Shown: piece by piece, positions 14,860 through 23,018 of the stretch
Numbering within the stretch: the stretch's first letter is position 1
Layout of the letters: the number at the start of each line of letters is the position of its first letter
Assembly: GCA_002340255.1 (NCBI GenBank)
Contig: DDLS01000174.1
Coordinates: forward strand, 1 to 64,000
Source: Cyanobacteria bacterium UBA2566
GTDB taxonomy: Bacteria > Cyanobacteriota > Cyanobacteriia > Cyanobacteriales > Desertifilaceae
Reading direction: 5' to 3'
Length of the DNA: 64,000 nucleotides
Made by a program: the position numbers and the translations under genes
Notes under the pieces: generated by a model
Database searches by the model: none
What the model was told of the DNA's origin: nothing
Seen by the model: only the letters and a program-made list of their open reading frames with translations

Positions 14860-16935
14860 ATGAATTCTCCATCCCATACCCCCGACCCCAATTTCAAGGT
14901 TCAGAATATCGGCCCTCAATCCTGGTTATTCTGGATTGCCCTGATCGTTCTTGTGCCAGGAGGTTTAGGTTTTTTAAGTATGTTGACTTTGGTAAAACTG
15001 CCGAAGTTACCCAACTGTGACCAGGTTCAATGGGCAACGGCTTCCGCTTCTCTACGGTTGCATTGTGCAGAATTAGCAGCTCAAGAGCAGACAGGAGAAG
15101 GGTATTTAGAGGCGATTGAAATTGTCAATGCGTTGCCGATGAATCATCCCTTACGACCTCGGATTAATCAATCGATTGAGGATTGGGCAGAAAATATGCT
15201 GGTTTTGGGGGATATGCTGTTTGAACAAGGTAAGTTGCAAGAGGCGATCGCTACAGCGCAAAATATTCCCAGTGATACCACAGCAGCCGATTTGGTCAAT
15301 AATCGGCTGCAACGCTGGCGGGGAATGTGGGATAAGGCGGAAGAGATTTATGCAGAAACAGAAAATTTAATCCGCAAACGGCAATGGACTCAGGCCTTCC
15401 GCCAAGCGACACAATTGCTCAAGATCGATAATGTTTATTGGTCAGAAAACCGCTATCAAGAATTGACGCAATTGATCCAAATGTCTCGTCAAGATGGTAA
15501 AACGTTGGCCGAGGCAGAAGATTTGGCAGAGTTAGGAACGGTGGAGGATTTGCTCAAGGCGATTGAGTTAATGGAAAAGGTTGAGAAGTCGAGTTATTTG
15601 TATGGAGAGGCTCAAAATCTGATCCGTAAAGTGGGGGGCCAGATGATGGAGGTGGCTGAAGAGCAGTTAGAGGAGCAAGATGCCCAAGGCGCGATCTCTA
15701 TTGTACAAAGAATTCCGGCTACTGCCCAAATGGAGAAACAGGTGGAAGATTTTACGGTTTTGGCTAAGGCTCATCAATCTACCTGGAGTAATACCGTTTC
15801 AGGATTAGAAAAAGGGATTACTCAAGCGAAACAGATTGATATTAAACGACCTCTCTATGGCAAAGCTCAAAATCTAATTTCTCGATGGGAACGGGAAATT
15901 GAAGATGTGGCTCGATTGGAAAAAGCTCGTAATATGGCTCGTGGTGGTGGGGTGGATGATTTGGCCAAAGCGGTGGCAGAAGTGTCCTTAATCTCTAGCA
16001 ATAATCCCCGCTATCAGGAAGCCTCAACTTTGCTGAATACCTGGAATACTGAAATCCAAACGATTGAAGATCGGCCGTATTTGAATCGGGCTGAATCTTT
16101 GGCCATAGGCGGAACCCTGGAGGATTTGCGATCGGCTATTCAGGAAGCGAGTATGATTAGTCCCGGTCGCACTCTCTATACTCAAGCCCAAGAGAAAGTT
16201 GACCGTTGGCAAGACCAAGTGGAGCGGATTGAAGATCGGCCCTATTTAAATAATGCCCAAAGTTTGGCCTTTGCGGGTGATGCTCTCTCTTTACAATCTG
16301 CCATTAATGAGGCCCGACGGATTGGCTCTGGACGGGCGTTGTATCCCCAAGCTCAGGAGAAAATTCGTCTGTGGGCGGATCAGTTAGAGCGTCTGGAAGA
16401 TAGACCGTATCTGGATCAAGCGCGAAATTATGCCAATTTGGGCGATCTAAGCGGGGCGATCGCCTCAGCCAGCCAAATTTCTCCCGGTCGCGCTCTTTCT
16501 GATGAAGCTAATGGTTTAATTGAGGATTGGCGATGGGAAATGAGGGGACAGGATAATCTACAAACGGCTCAACAAATAGCGGCTAAGGGTTCGCCAGAAG
16601 ATTTAGTTGCAGCTATCAATCGAGCTGAACAAATCCCTTGGGAACATCCTTTACGTTCGAGTGCTGAACAGGAAATCAATCGTTGGGGGCAAGAATTGCT
16701 GAGTTTAGCACAAGCGCGATCCAGTTACGATCTGCCAGGGGCGATCGCCATTGCCGTTAAAATTCCCCCTAGCCATAGTCTCTATTCCAGCGCTCAATCC
16801 CAAATTAGGTCTTGGGAAGCGCGTCTAGCTCCTCCCGTTTATACCCCAGAACCGGCTCCTCCGGTACTTGATGTACCAGAGTCTGTTACTCCAGTACCGG
16901 GTTTGGAGGTGTTACCGATTTCTAATCCCAAGTAA
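14860..16935 (+). CDS. Membrane-anchored protein with ~75-residue helical repeats
   Basis: The 691-residue protein has one transmembrane segment at about 24-45 (WLFWIALIVLVPGGLGFLSML), so the rest probably faces the periplasm or the lumen, or the cytosol if the orientation is reversed. The body is built of repeats of the form D-R-P-Y-L...A...A-I..A..I-S-P-G-R..Y..A-Q..I..W, clearest three times in the region 395-600, with weaker TPR-like units before. The C-terminus is Pro-rich. Such proteins are often labelled chromosome-segregation ATPase in cyanobacteria, but no Walker motif is present. I do not assign a function; protein binding is the likely job of the repeats. Confidence 0.7.
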   Translation: MNSPSHTPDPNFKVQNIGPQSWLFWIALIVLVPGGLGFLSMLTLVKLPKLPNCDQVQWATASASLRLHCAELAAQEQTGEGYLEAIEIVNALPMNHPLRPRINQSIEDWAENMLVLGDMLFEQGKLQEAIATAQNIPSDTTAADLVNNRLQRWRGMWDKAEEIYAETENLIRKRQWTQAFRQATQLLKIDNVYWSENRYQELTQLIQMSRQDGKTLAEAEDLAELGTVEDLLKAIELMEKVEKSSYLYGEAQNLIRKVGGQMMEVAEEQLEEQDAQGAISIVQRIPATAQMEKQVEDFTVLAKAHQSTWSNTVSGLEKGITQAKQIDIKRPLYGKAQNLISRWEREIEDVARLEKARNMARGGGVDDLAKAVAEVSLISSNNPRYQEASTLLNTWNTEIQTIEDRPYLNRAESLAIGGTLEDLRSAIQEASMISPGRTLYTQAQEKVDRWQDQVERIEDRPYLNNAQSLAFAGDALSLQSAINEARRIGSGRALYPQAQEKIRLWADQLERLEDRPYLDQARNYANLGDLSGAIASASQISPGRALSDEANGLIEDWRWEMRGQDNLQTAQQIAAKGSPEDLVAAINRAEQIPWEHPLRSSAEQEINRWGQELLSLAQARSSYDLPGAIAIAVKIPPSHSLYSSAQSQIRSWEARLAPPVYTPEPAPPVLDVPESVTPVPGLEVLPISNPK

Positions 16936-16992
16936 CAAGGAATAATAGGCCATTTCCACGTCCCCGCGTCTCTATGTCTCTCGACTCCCTGC

Positions 16993-17295
16993 CTAATCTA
17001 GGGAAACGGCATCCACATCAACTGTGTTTTTGGAAGTCGTTTCACTACTGGGGGAGGTGGGCGTTGATGGCTGTTGTGCTTTCACTCGGTCTAAAATTAG
17101 TTGGGAGACCTCCGAAAGCAAAATGACCATGACTGCCACATCATCAATTTGACCAGCGATCGGAAGTATATCCGGGGAAATATCTAGGGGGCTAAAAATA
17201 TAAACTAACGTCCCCAAAATAATCCACCAGCGATACTGGGGATTACGAATCATATTCCGATACCAGGTGTACAGGGATTGAATTGGGTTACTCAT
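16993..17295 (-). CDS. YkvA family (DUF1232) membrane protein
   Basis: Starting at MSNPIQSLY, the protein has the DUF1232 signature WWIILGTLVYIFSPLDISPDILP followed by GQIDDVAVMVILLSEVSQLIL, with two membrane-associated helices. The tail is Thr/Ser/Pro-rich. A GAGAAAGAGA stretch before this ATG supports it over the ATG nine codons upstream (17322). Family function is unknown. Confidence 0.8.
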   Translation of the reverse strand: MSNPIQSLYTWYRNMIRNPQYRWWIILGTLVYIFSPLDISPDILPIAGQIDDVAVMVILLSEVSQLILDRVKAQQPSTPTSPSSETTSKNTVDVDAVSLD

Positions 17296-17479
17296 AGAAT
17301 CTCTTTCTCTCATTGCCTCCATTGTGGCAAACTCTTATCTAAAATGCGGGTAAGGATTTCCCCACCTAGCTCGACTGCAAGGGAAAACCTGATAATAAAC
17401 TCCGAACATCCTAAAATGTAAGACAATCGAAGAACACCGATCCATTACCCAGCGTTTAGGCACAGAAAACCAGATAACT

Positions 17480-18181
17480 ATGACGATCGCAGAAATTTTA
17501 GAGAAGGGGGGGTTAACCATTGGCCCATTACTGTTCTTATCCGTACTTGCCCTCAGTACTATTATTGAACGGTTATGGTTTTGGTGGACGGTCTTAACCA
17601 AGGAAAAAGAATTGATTGTGCAAATTCTCGAAGCTGCACGGGAAGACTGGAGAACTGCACCGGAAATTGCCCGACGCACTAGCGATCAACCTGTGGGTCG
17701 ATTTCTTTATGCTCCTTTACGGCTGAGAAATCCCGATCCGGAGGTCTTTCGGTTAGCCTTGGAAGCAGCAGCCGATGATGAATTGGCTGCCATGCGCCGA
17801 GGAGATAAAATCCTAGAGGCAGTTATTTCCCTCTCTCCTATGTTGGGACTCTTGGGAACGGTGTTGGGATTAATTAATTCCTTAGGCTCTATTAGTATTG
17901 GCGATTTAGCTACGTCTTCTACCCGTGGGGTAACCTTGGGGATTGGGGAAGCTTTAATTAGTACTGCTGTGGGTTTGGTCATTGCAATTACTGCTGTTGC
18001 CTTTTATCGCTTATTTCAAGGCTTGATTTTTATGCAAGTGAAGCTCTTTCGCCGCGCTGGAAGTGAGCTAGAGCTATTGTATCGTCAACATTGGTCGGAT
18101 GAGGAAAGCGATTATCTAGAAAAAACTCCCCGCACATTACGCAAAGATTCCGTGAAAGCGGATGGTTCCGATGCTCCTTAA
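17480..18181 (+). CDS. exbB: MotA/TolQ/ExbB proton channel family protein
   Basis: The 233-residue protein has three transmembrane segments: about 12-35 ([25 protein letters not shown]), then [19 protein letters not shown] and [26 protein letters not shown], the last two being the conserved channel helices of ExbB/TolQ. It would form the pentameric stator that uses the proton gradient to energise TonB- or Tol-type envelope work. The matching ExbD gene lies 840 bases downstream, separated by the metallothionein/SmtB module, instead of directly adjacent as usual. Confidence 0.85.
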   Translation: MTIAEILEKGGLTIGPLLFLSVLALSTIIERLWFWWTVLTKEKELIVQILEAAREDWRTAPEIARRTSDQPVGRFLYAPLRLRNPDPEVFRLALEAAADDELAAMRRGDKILEAVISLSPMLGLLGTVLGLINSLGSISIGDLATSSTRGVTLGIGEALISTAVGLVIAITAVAFYRLFQGLIFMQVKLFRRAGSELELLYRQHWSDEESDYLEKTPRTLRKDSVKADGSDAP

Positions 18182-18210
18182 TGAAGAGGGAGATCTCCCT
18201 CTTCATTAAG
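18177..18210. terminator. Perfect 34-bp palindrome after exbB
   Basis: The arms CTTAATGAAGAGGGAGA and its exact complement meet without a loop. The left arm includes the exbB stop codon. It probably ends transcription of exbB and of the convergent smtA, although the following T tract (CTTTTTT) comes only some 20 bases later. Confidence 0.6.
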
Positions 18211-18251
18211 AAAGTGAGATCTTCCCGGACTTTTTTGGGTTTCAATCCAAC

Positions 18252-18419
18252 TTATTTGTTGCACCCACATCCGTGATGTCCGCAGCCTGAACCGTCAGGA
18301 TGGCCATTGGCGCAAGCCTCACTGCAATAAACCTGGCCATTGTTCTGTACCCCAGTTTCCACATCAACAACACACAGGCAAGACTCACAAGCACATTTCA
18401 TTTGGGTCACAGTTACCAT
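18252..18419 (-). CDS. smtA: SmtA-type metallothionein
   Basis: Starting at MVTVTQMKC, this 55-residue protein has nine cysteines and three histidines (CACESCLC, YCSEAC, GCGHHGCGCNK), the pattern of cyanobacterial SmtA/BmtA that forms a Zn4-Cys9His2 cluster. It sequesters zinc, cadmium and possibly copper in the cytosol. AAAGGAGAC lies nine bases before this ATG and decides against the ATG 12 codons upstream. It is divergent from the SmtB-type repressor, with the operator between them. Confidence 0.93.
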   Translation of the reverse strand: MVTVTQMKCACESCLCVVDVETGVQNNGQVYCSEACANGHPDGSGCGHHGCGCNK

Positions 18420-18439
18420 CAGATTGTCTCCTTTACTGA

Positions 18440-18463
18440 ATATCTGAATAGACATTCATATAT
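18440..18463. promoter_or_regulatory. SmtB-type operator (imperfect inverted repeat)
   Basis: ATATCTGAATA and GACATTCATATAT form an imperfect palindrome with TGAA/TTCA half sites, as in ArsR/SmtB operators. It lies between the divergent smtA and smtB starts, about 20 bases from the smtA ATG, so SmtB without metal should block smtA here. Confidence 0.7.
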
Positions 18464-18562
18464 TAGCACATAAATCTTGAAAACTTGTTCAGAGATTGTT
18501 AAATTTGAATAAGGAGCCAAAGAATAGTCTATTCACTTACTCATTACTTCATTACTCCCTCT

Positions 18563-18973
18563 ATGCCATCCCAACCTGACCTCTCCCAGTCCATTGCCTC
18601 CCTAAAAACGGGTGACTCCCCTCACTGCTCGCCCCACCAGGAATTAGATACAGAACACCGCCAAGATCTAGAGTCTCATCTTCTGCATCCTCGGAAAGCT
18701 CAAAGAATGGCAGAATTCTTTAGTATTCTCGGAGACCCCAATCGCTTAAGAATCCTATCCTTATTAGCTACGGAAGAATTGTGCGTGTGCGATTTAGCCA
18801 CGACCCTAGAGTTAACGGAATCTGCTGTTTCCCATCAACTGCGAACCCTCCGCGCTCACCGGCTTGTCCGTTACCAAAAACGGGGACGAAAAGTCTATTA
18901 TTATCTAGACGATCGCCATATCCTCGATCTCTATCACACCGTTGCCGAACACCTGGACGAAAGTAGGGAATAG
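18563..18973 (+). CDS. smtB: ArsR/SmtB family metal-sensing repressor
   Basis: The 136-residue protein has a winged-helix HTH (FFSILGDPNRLRILSLLATEELCVCDLATTLELTESAVSHQLRTLRAHRLV). The C-terminal helix has D-x-H and H-x-x-E spacing (DDRHILDLYHTVAEHLDE), the alpha-5 zinc site of SmtB. An N-terminal extension with His and Cys (HCSPHQELDTEH) is also SmtB-like. It should repress smtA and dissociate when zinc binds. Its last codons and stop lie in the dispersed repeat at 18964-19003. Confidence 0.9.
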   Translation: MPSQPDLSQSIASLKTGDSPHCSPHQELDTEHRQDLESHLLHPRKAQRMAEFFSILGDPNRLRILSLLATEELCVCDLATTLELTESAVSHQLRTLRAHRLVRYQKRGRKVYYYLDDRHILDLYHTVAEHLDESRE

Positions 18974-19003
18974 GGTTGTGGTGTATGGCAGCCAGAGGAT
19001 TCA
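18964..19003 (+). repeat. Dispersed ~42-bp repeat, copy B
   Basis: Partner of the segment at 11169-11213. It forms the junction between smtB and exbD and supplies the smtB stop codon. Confidence 0.5.
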
Positions 19004-19023
19004 AAACTCTATAATACTAAACC

Positions 19024-19584
19024 ATGAAAATCAACTGGGATAATCCAACAGAAGAGGCGCGGATCGAAGTTATTCCCCTCATTGACGTTATTTTCTGCAT
19101 TTTGACCTTTTTCATCTTAGCGGCCGTGGGGTTGACCCGCCAGCAAGCGATTACCGTGGATTTGCCGAGTGCCAAGACCGGAACCACCCAAATGCAGGAT
19201 ATGTTAATTGTTAGTGTGGATACGGTGGGTCAAACCTATATTGAACAGGAATTAGTCCCCAGGGATCAATTGCGACAGCGCTTACTCGCCTATCAGATTC
19301 AGAATGCACAGGGATTAATGGTACTGTATGCCTCAAAAACAGCTCTTTATGAAGATGTTGTCCAAATTTTAGATTTAATGCGGTCTGTGGGCGGCGATCG
19401 CGTGGCATTGGCAACGCTTCCCACAGGGGTGAACGCCTCGGAAGTTACCCCAGCAGAACCTCCGAATCTGGATTTAGGGATTCCCGGTTTAACGCCTTTA
19501 CCGACTCCAGTTCCTGCACCAGAGCCGACAACGACCGTACCTGAAGCACCTGAAGCACCAGAGACTTCAGAAACCCAGGAATAA
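19024..19584 (+). CDS. exbD: ExbD/TolR family biopolymer transport protein
   Basis: The 186-residue protein has a short cytoplasmic N-terminus and one transmembrane helix with the family's essential Asp (VIPLIDVIFCILTFFILAA). A periplasmic domain follows (ITVDLPSAKTG, VVQILDLMRSVGGDRVALAT) and then a Pro/Glu/Thr-rich tail. It pairs with an ExbB-type channel to convert proton flow into force. Its natural partner is the exbB at 17480-18181; the smt genes separate them. Confidence 0.88.
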   Translation: MKINWDNPTEEARIEVIPLIDVIFCILTFFILAAVGLTRQQAITVDLPSAKTGTTQMQDMLIVSVDTVGQTYIEQELVPRDQLRQRLLAYQIQNAQGLMVLYASKTALYEDVVQILDLMRSVGGDRVALATLPTGVNASEVTPAEPPNLDLGIPGLTPLPTPVPAPEPTTTVPEAPEAPETSETQE

Positions 19585-19587
19585 GGG

Positions 19588-20097
19588 TTAATTATTTCCT
19601 AAATCTTGGCGACAAGTTTCTAGATACCCACGCTCGGCATCCCTCAATGGTGAAATTCGATGAAAGCCTTCTGGCTCAAACTGGAGGTTTGGAGAGCCTG
19701 GACTAGAGGCGATCGCCACAGGTTCCAAAGCCATTGCATAAGCATGAGCAGTGCGATCGTAACTATCAATCACCGTCAAAGTGAGTTGGTTTTGGACAAC
19801 CTGTCCATAGAAACAATCAAAGGAAGAATGGGGAAGATAAAAAGCGCCCAAAAGCTGCTGCTGACGAGTTTCAAACACCATATAGGCTTGACCTAATTGA
19901 TCCAGTTGAGGAGATTCTCCATAAAAATAAACCCCATCTGGAAACTGAGCGATCGCTTCAGCCTGGGAACTTTCAGGAGAGCTAGACGTATTTTGAGCCA
20001 AGGCCGGAGCGCCATTTCCCAAGGAGACCATGAGGGTAACGATCAGAGGCGTTAGCACCGATGAAGAGTTTACCAACGTTGAAGTTAAGCGTTGCAT
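19588..20097 (-). CDS. Exported protein of unknown function
   Basis: Starting at MQRLTSTLV, residues about 1-35 form a signal peptide with cleavage near APALAQ. The mature part (FPDGVYFYGESPQLDQLGQAYMVFE, LLGAFYLPHSSFDCFYG, LTLTVIDSYDRTAHAYAMAL) resembles small cyanobacterial periplasmic proteins of unknown role. The frame is open upstream to 20163, but that start would put extra charged residues before the signal peptide. It is convergent with exbD, only three bases apart. Confidence 0.6.
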   Translation of the reverse strand: MQRLTSTLVNSSSVLTPLIVTLMVSLGNGAPALAQNTSSSPESSQAEAIAQFPDGVYFYGESPQLDQLGQAYMVFETRQQQLLGAFYLPHSSFDCFYGQVVQNQLTLTVIDSYDRTAHAYAMALEPVAIASSPGSPNLQFEPEGFHRISPLRDAERGYLETCRQDLGNN

Positions 20098-20176
20098 CTG
20101 AGATGATAAAAATTCAAGCACCCTAGTTTCCTCCTCAGAAAAATCGATTTTATAAATCAGCATTTTTTATTCTGTT

Positions 20177-20220
20177 AGAAGCACCTGTGGGATCTCTTGG
20201 CATTCAAGCCAGGTGCTTCT
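20177..20220 (-). terminator. Hairpin downstream of the sigma-factor gene
   Basis: AGAAGCACCTG and CAGGTGCTTCT form an 11-bp stem enclosing a second small stem (GGC/GCC). It lies 29 bases after the sigma-factor stop. A U tract is weak, so it may serve as an mRNA 3' end or terminator. Confidence 0.5.
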
Positions 20221-20248
20221 TCGATTTTGGAGACAACACAACCAACCC

Positions 20249-21244
20249 TTAGCTGGCTAAATACTCACGAACCAGACCCCGATGGCGACGTAAGTAGGTT
20301 AAGGCTTGTCGTTCCAGTTGGCGGACTCGCTCGCGACTTAAACTCATGCGCTGACCGACTTGAGAGAGAGATAACTCATGACCATCCGTGAGTCCAAACC
20401 GTAAGTTCAACACCTCTTGTTGTTGAGGTGTGAGGTCAGCGATCAGATGATGCAAGTCTTGGCGCAGGAGTTCTTGAGTGGCATAGTGTTCCGGAGAAAT
20501 ACCATCGTCTTCCAAGAGTTCTTGGAGTTCCGTATCTTGGTTATCTCCCACCCGTAGATCTAGGGAGATGGGTTGACGGGAGAGGGTGAGGTATTCACGG
20601 ATTTGAGCCGGTTTCAGGTCTAAGGCTTGGCCGATTTCCGTAGGAGTCGCACTGCGACCAAACTGTTGGGAGAGTTCTCGTTGAATTTTTTTGATTTTGT
20701 TGAGTTTCTCCGTGATGTGGATCGGTAGGCGAATGGTTCGCCCTTGTTGGGCGATCGCCCGCGTAATGGCTTGACGAATCCACCAATAGGCGTAAGTAGA
20801 GAATTTATAGCCCCTCATGGGGTCAAATTTTTCCACTCCCCGTTCGAGTCCCAGGGTTCCTTCTTGGATTAAATCCAGAAACTCCATATTCCGTTTCTGG
20901 TATTTTTTGGCGATCGCCACCACCAGACGCAAGTTCGCTTCAATCATTTTTTGTTTGGCTCGTTGACCTTGCTTGACCATCCGATCCAACTCTTGAGAAT
21001 CGAGCTGCACCAAATCAGCCCATTCCTCGTCACTGATGGGGCGATCGAGTTGGTCTTCTTGCTGCTCTTTAACATTCATCAACCGCATCATCTGTTGAAC
21101 CTGTTTACCCAATACAATCTCTTGCTCATGGCTTAACAGAGGAATACGACCGATTTCATGCAGGTATGTCCTTACCATATCTGCCTTATAGGTGGGGAGC
21201 TTCGTTTGGGTGTTGGTTTGCGTCTTGGTCATGGTTTTAGGCAT
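20249..21244 (-). CDS. Group 2 RNA polymerase sigma-70 factor
   Basis: From MPKTMTKTQ, this is a complete sigma-70 protein of about 331 residues. It has region 1.2 (DMVRTYLHEIGRIPLLSHEQEI), region 2 (NLRLVVAIAKKYQKRNMEFLDLIQEGTLGLERGVEKFDP, YKFSTYAYWWIRQAITRAI), region 3 (LPIHITEKLNKI) and region 4 with HTH (LSLSQVGQRMSLSRERVRQLERQAL). It lacks the long N-terminal region 1.1 of the primary SigA, so it is a group 2 factor of the SigB/SigC/SigD kind, typically used in stress, dark or nutrient responses. The frame is open to 21406, but those residues are not conserved-looking. Confidence 0.88.
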   Translation of the reverse strand: MPKTMTKTQTNTQTKLPTYKADMVRTYLHEIGRIPLLSHEQEIVLGKQVQQMMRLMNVKEQQEDQLDRPISDEEWADLVQLDSQELDRMVKQGQRAKQKMIEANLRLVVAIAKKYQKRNMEFLDLIQEGTLGLERGVEKFDPMRGYKFSTYAYWWIRQAITRAIAQQGRTIRLPIHITEKLNKIKKIQRELSQQFGRSATPTEIGQALDLKPAQIREYLTLSRQPISLDLRVGDNQDTELQELLEDDGISPEHYATQELLRQDLHHLIADLTPQQQEVLNLRFGLTDGHELSLSQVGQRMSLSRERVRQLERQALTYLRRHRGLVREYLAS

Positions 21245-21893
21245 TAGGATTAGGTCGTTGTGATGATCGGGGTTAATACTGAAAACTTGAGAGCTTAAAA
21301 ACCGTCTACTCAATTTCGTAGACGTTTCCCGGACATCTGTATTGGGGATATCTATTCCTAGGGTTCCCGATCCGTCGCCAAAACTTGACAACTTGGACTG
21401 GAGCAATCAGTTCAGCGACCTTCTGACCCCTGGTTCCGTTAGGAGATTCCCTAACGTGTAACTTATCTTTCAAGGATGGGGTGAATTCCCGGTTGTTGTC
21501 TAACTTGCTTCATTTCTAAGAGTAAGTTAAACCTCTGGTGTTATACCTCCTCCTTTCAGGTGAATTTTCTTCACCCAATTAGACTGAGTTTTTTTACTTA
21601 ACTTTGTTTTAAGAAAGTCATCTCCTCTCCTTTTCCGTCTCTAAGATCTAGGATTGAATATTTTCTCCCGATATGTCAGTTCGGTTCATCATGGAGATTG
21701 CCGAACCTTTGGCCATGGGTTGAGACGACGAATTTTTGCCCATTGAGTTCCTGAAACCCCACTAGAAAAGCTCTCAAGCTTTAGTCAACTTCATTTGTAG
21801 TATATCGTAACTTGTTGATTAAATCAACCCCTTTAGGGTAACAAACTCCAGGGGCATGATCATGATTCATTATTAACTGTATTGGCTGTCGCT
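21245..21893. other. Long leader/intergenic region upstream of sigma factor
   Basis: No gene is convincing in these 650 bases. Visible structures are the hairpins CGTTAGG-agattc-CCTAACG (about 21438-21457) and GGTGAA-ttttc-TTCACC (about 21559-21575). A pyrimidine-rich stretch follows. It probably holds the sigma-factor promoter(s) and a structured 5' leader. Confidence 0.45.
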
Positions 21894-23003
21894 CTAATGA
21901 AAATGATTCATCAGAGAAGGTAACCTAATCCGAAAGGTTGTACCCACTCCCACTTGACTAGAAACTTCAATCGTGCCCTGGTGACATTCTATAGCTTGTT
22001 TAACAATATACAAGCCAATACCAGTCCCCTTAATTTTACCTACATTACTGGCTCGTTCAAAAGGACTGTAAAGATTCTCCAGATCTTCCGTCGGAATACC
22101 AATACCCTGATCGCTCACTTCTAACAGCATTGCATGGGGTTGAGGGGTTAAGGTTATACATACTGTCCCCCCTTCTGGTGAATATTTAATCGCATTGGAC
22201 AATAAATTATTGAGAATATGCCCCAGAATATCTTCATCAAGATAAAGATAAAAAGATTCTCGATTGCACTCAAATACTAAGGAGCATTTTTGATCGGCCA
22301 TGATCTCAAAGTAATCCAATCTTTCTCTGCACAACTCAACGATATCAATAGATGTAGGATTTAAGGGTAACTTGCCAGACTCAACTTGATCAATCGTTAG
22401 CATTTCTTCAAGTTGCAACGTCATATTTTTAATGGCAACTTGCATCCGATCGAACTGCTTATTTTTTTGAGATAAGTTCAAATCATCCCCATATTGTCTA
22501 AGAATTTCAAGGGAAACCAAGATATGAGTTAAAGGGGCACGCAAATCATGGGAAATCATGGATACAAAATGAGATTTTAACTCATTGAGTTTTTTCTCTT
22601 CATGCCAAAGGATTTTAATGTTTCGATCTTTTTTGTGTTTAGCGATAGAGAGAGCGATCGCTGATTTTATATCCTCTAACTTAGCCGGTTTATTCAGGTA
22701 TCCATAGGTTAAAGTTTCTGTAGCATCTTCCAATGTTTTAGCATCACTAAAAGCGGTTAAATAAATAATGGGGATATCATAATCTTGTAGGGCACGGGCC
22801 GCATCAATCCCACTCATATTTCCTTGGAGCTTAATATCCATCAAAATCAAGCTTGGAGGATTTTTCATTACCTGATTGATTGCCGCTTCTCCAGTCTTAA
22901 CCACGCCAGATACTTCATAGCCTAATTCTTGAAGATTATCTGCTAAGTTATGAGCCGCTATCAACTCATCTTCAACAATCAAAATCTTGGCAAAATTATT
23001 CAT
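21894..23003 (-). CDS. Receiver-histidine kinase hybrid protein
   Basis: The 369-residue protein has an N-terminal receiver domain (acidic ED near residue 12; phospho-acceptor D in LILMDIKLQG). A HisKA dimerisation domain follows, with the phospho-histidine in FVSMISHDLRAPLTHIL, and then an ATPase domain (NLLSNAIKYSPEGGTVCITL, DQGIGIP, GTGIGLYIVKQAI). It has no membrane segment, so the signal should come by phosphotransfer to the receiver. It lies 15 bases after the multi-PAS kinase on the same strand and is probably its partner. Confidence 0.9.
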   Translation of the reverse strand: MNNFAKILIVEDELIAAHNLADNLQELGYEVSGVVKTGEAAINQVMKNPPSLILMDIKLQGNMSGIDAARALQDYDIPIIYLTAFSDAKTLEDATETLTYGYLNKPAKLEDIKSAIALSIAKHKKDRNIKILWHEEKKLNELKSHFVSMISHDLRAPLTHILVSLEILRQYGDDLNLSQKNKQFDRMQVAIKNMTLQLEEMLTIDQVESGKLPLNPTSIDIVELCRERLDYFEIMADQKCSLVFECNRESFYLYLDEDILGHILNNLLSNAIKYSPEGGTVCITLTPQPHAMLLEVSDQGIGIPTEDLENLYSPFERASNVGKIKGTGIGLYIVKQAIECHQGTIEVSSQVGVGTTFRIRLPSLMNHFH

Positions 23004-23018
23004 ATTTCAATACCCTGA

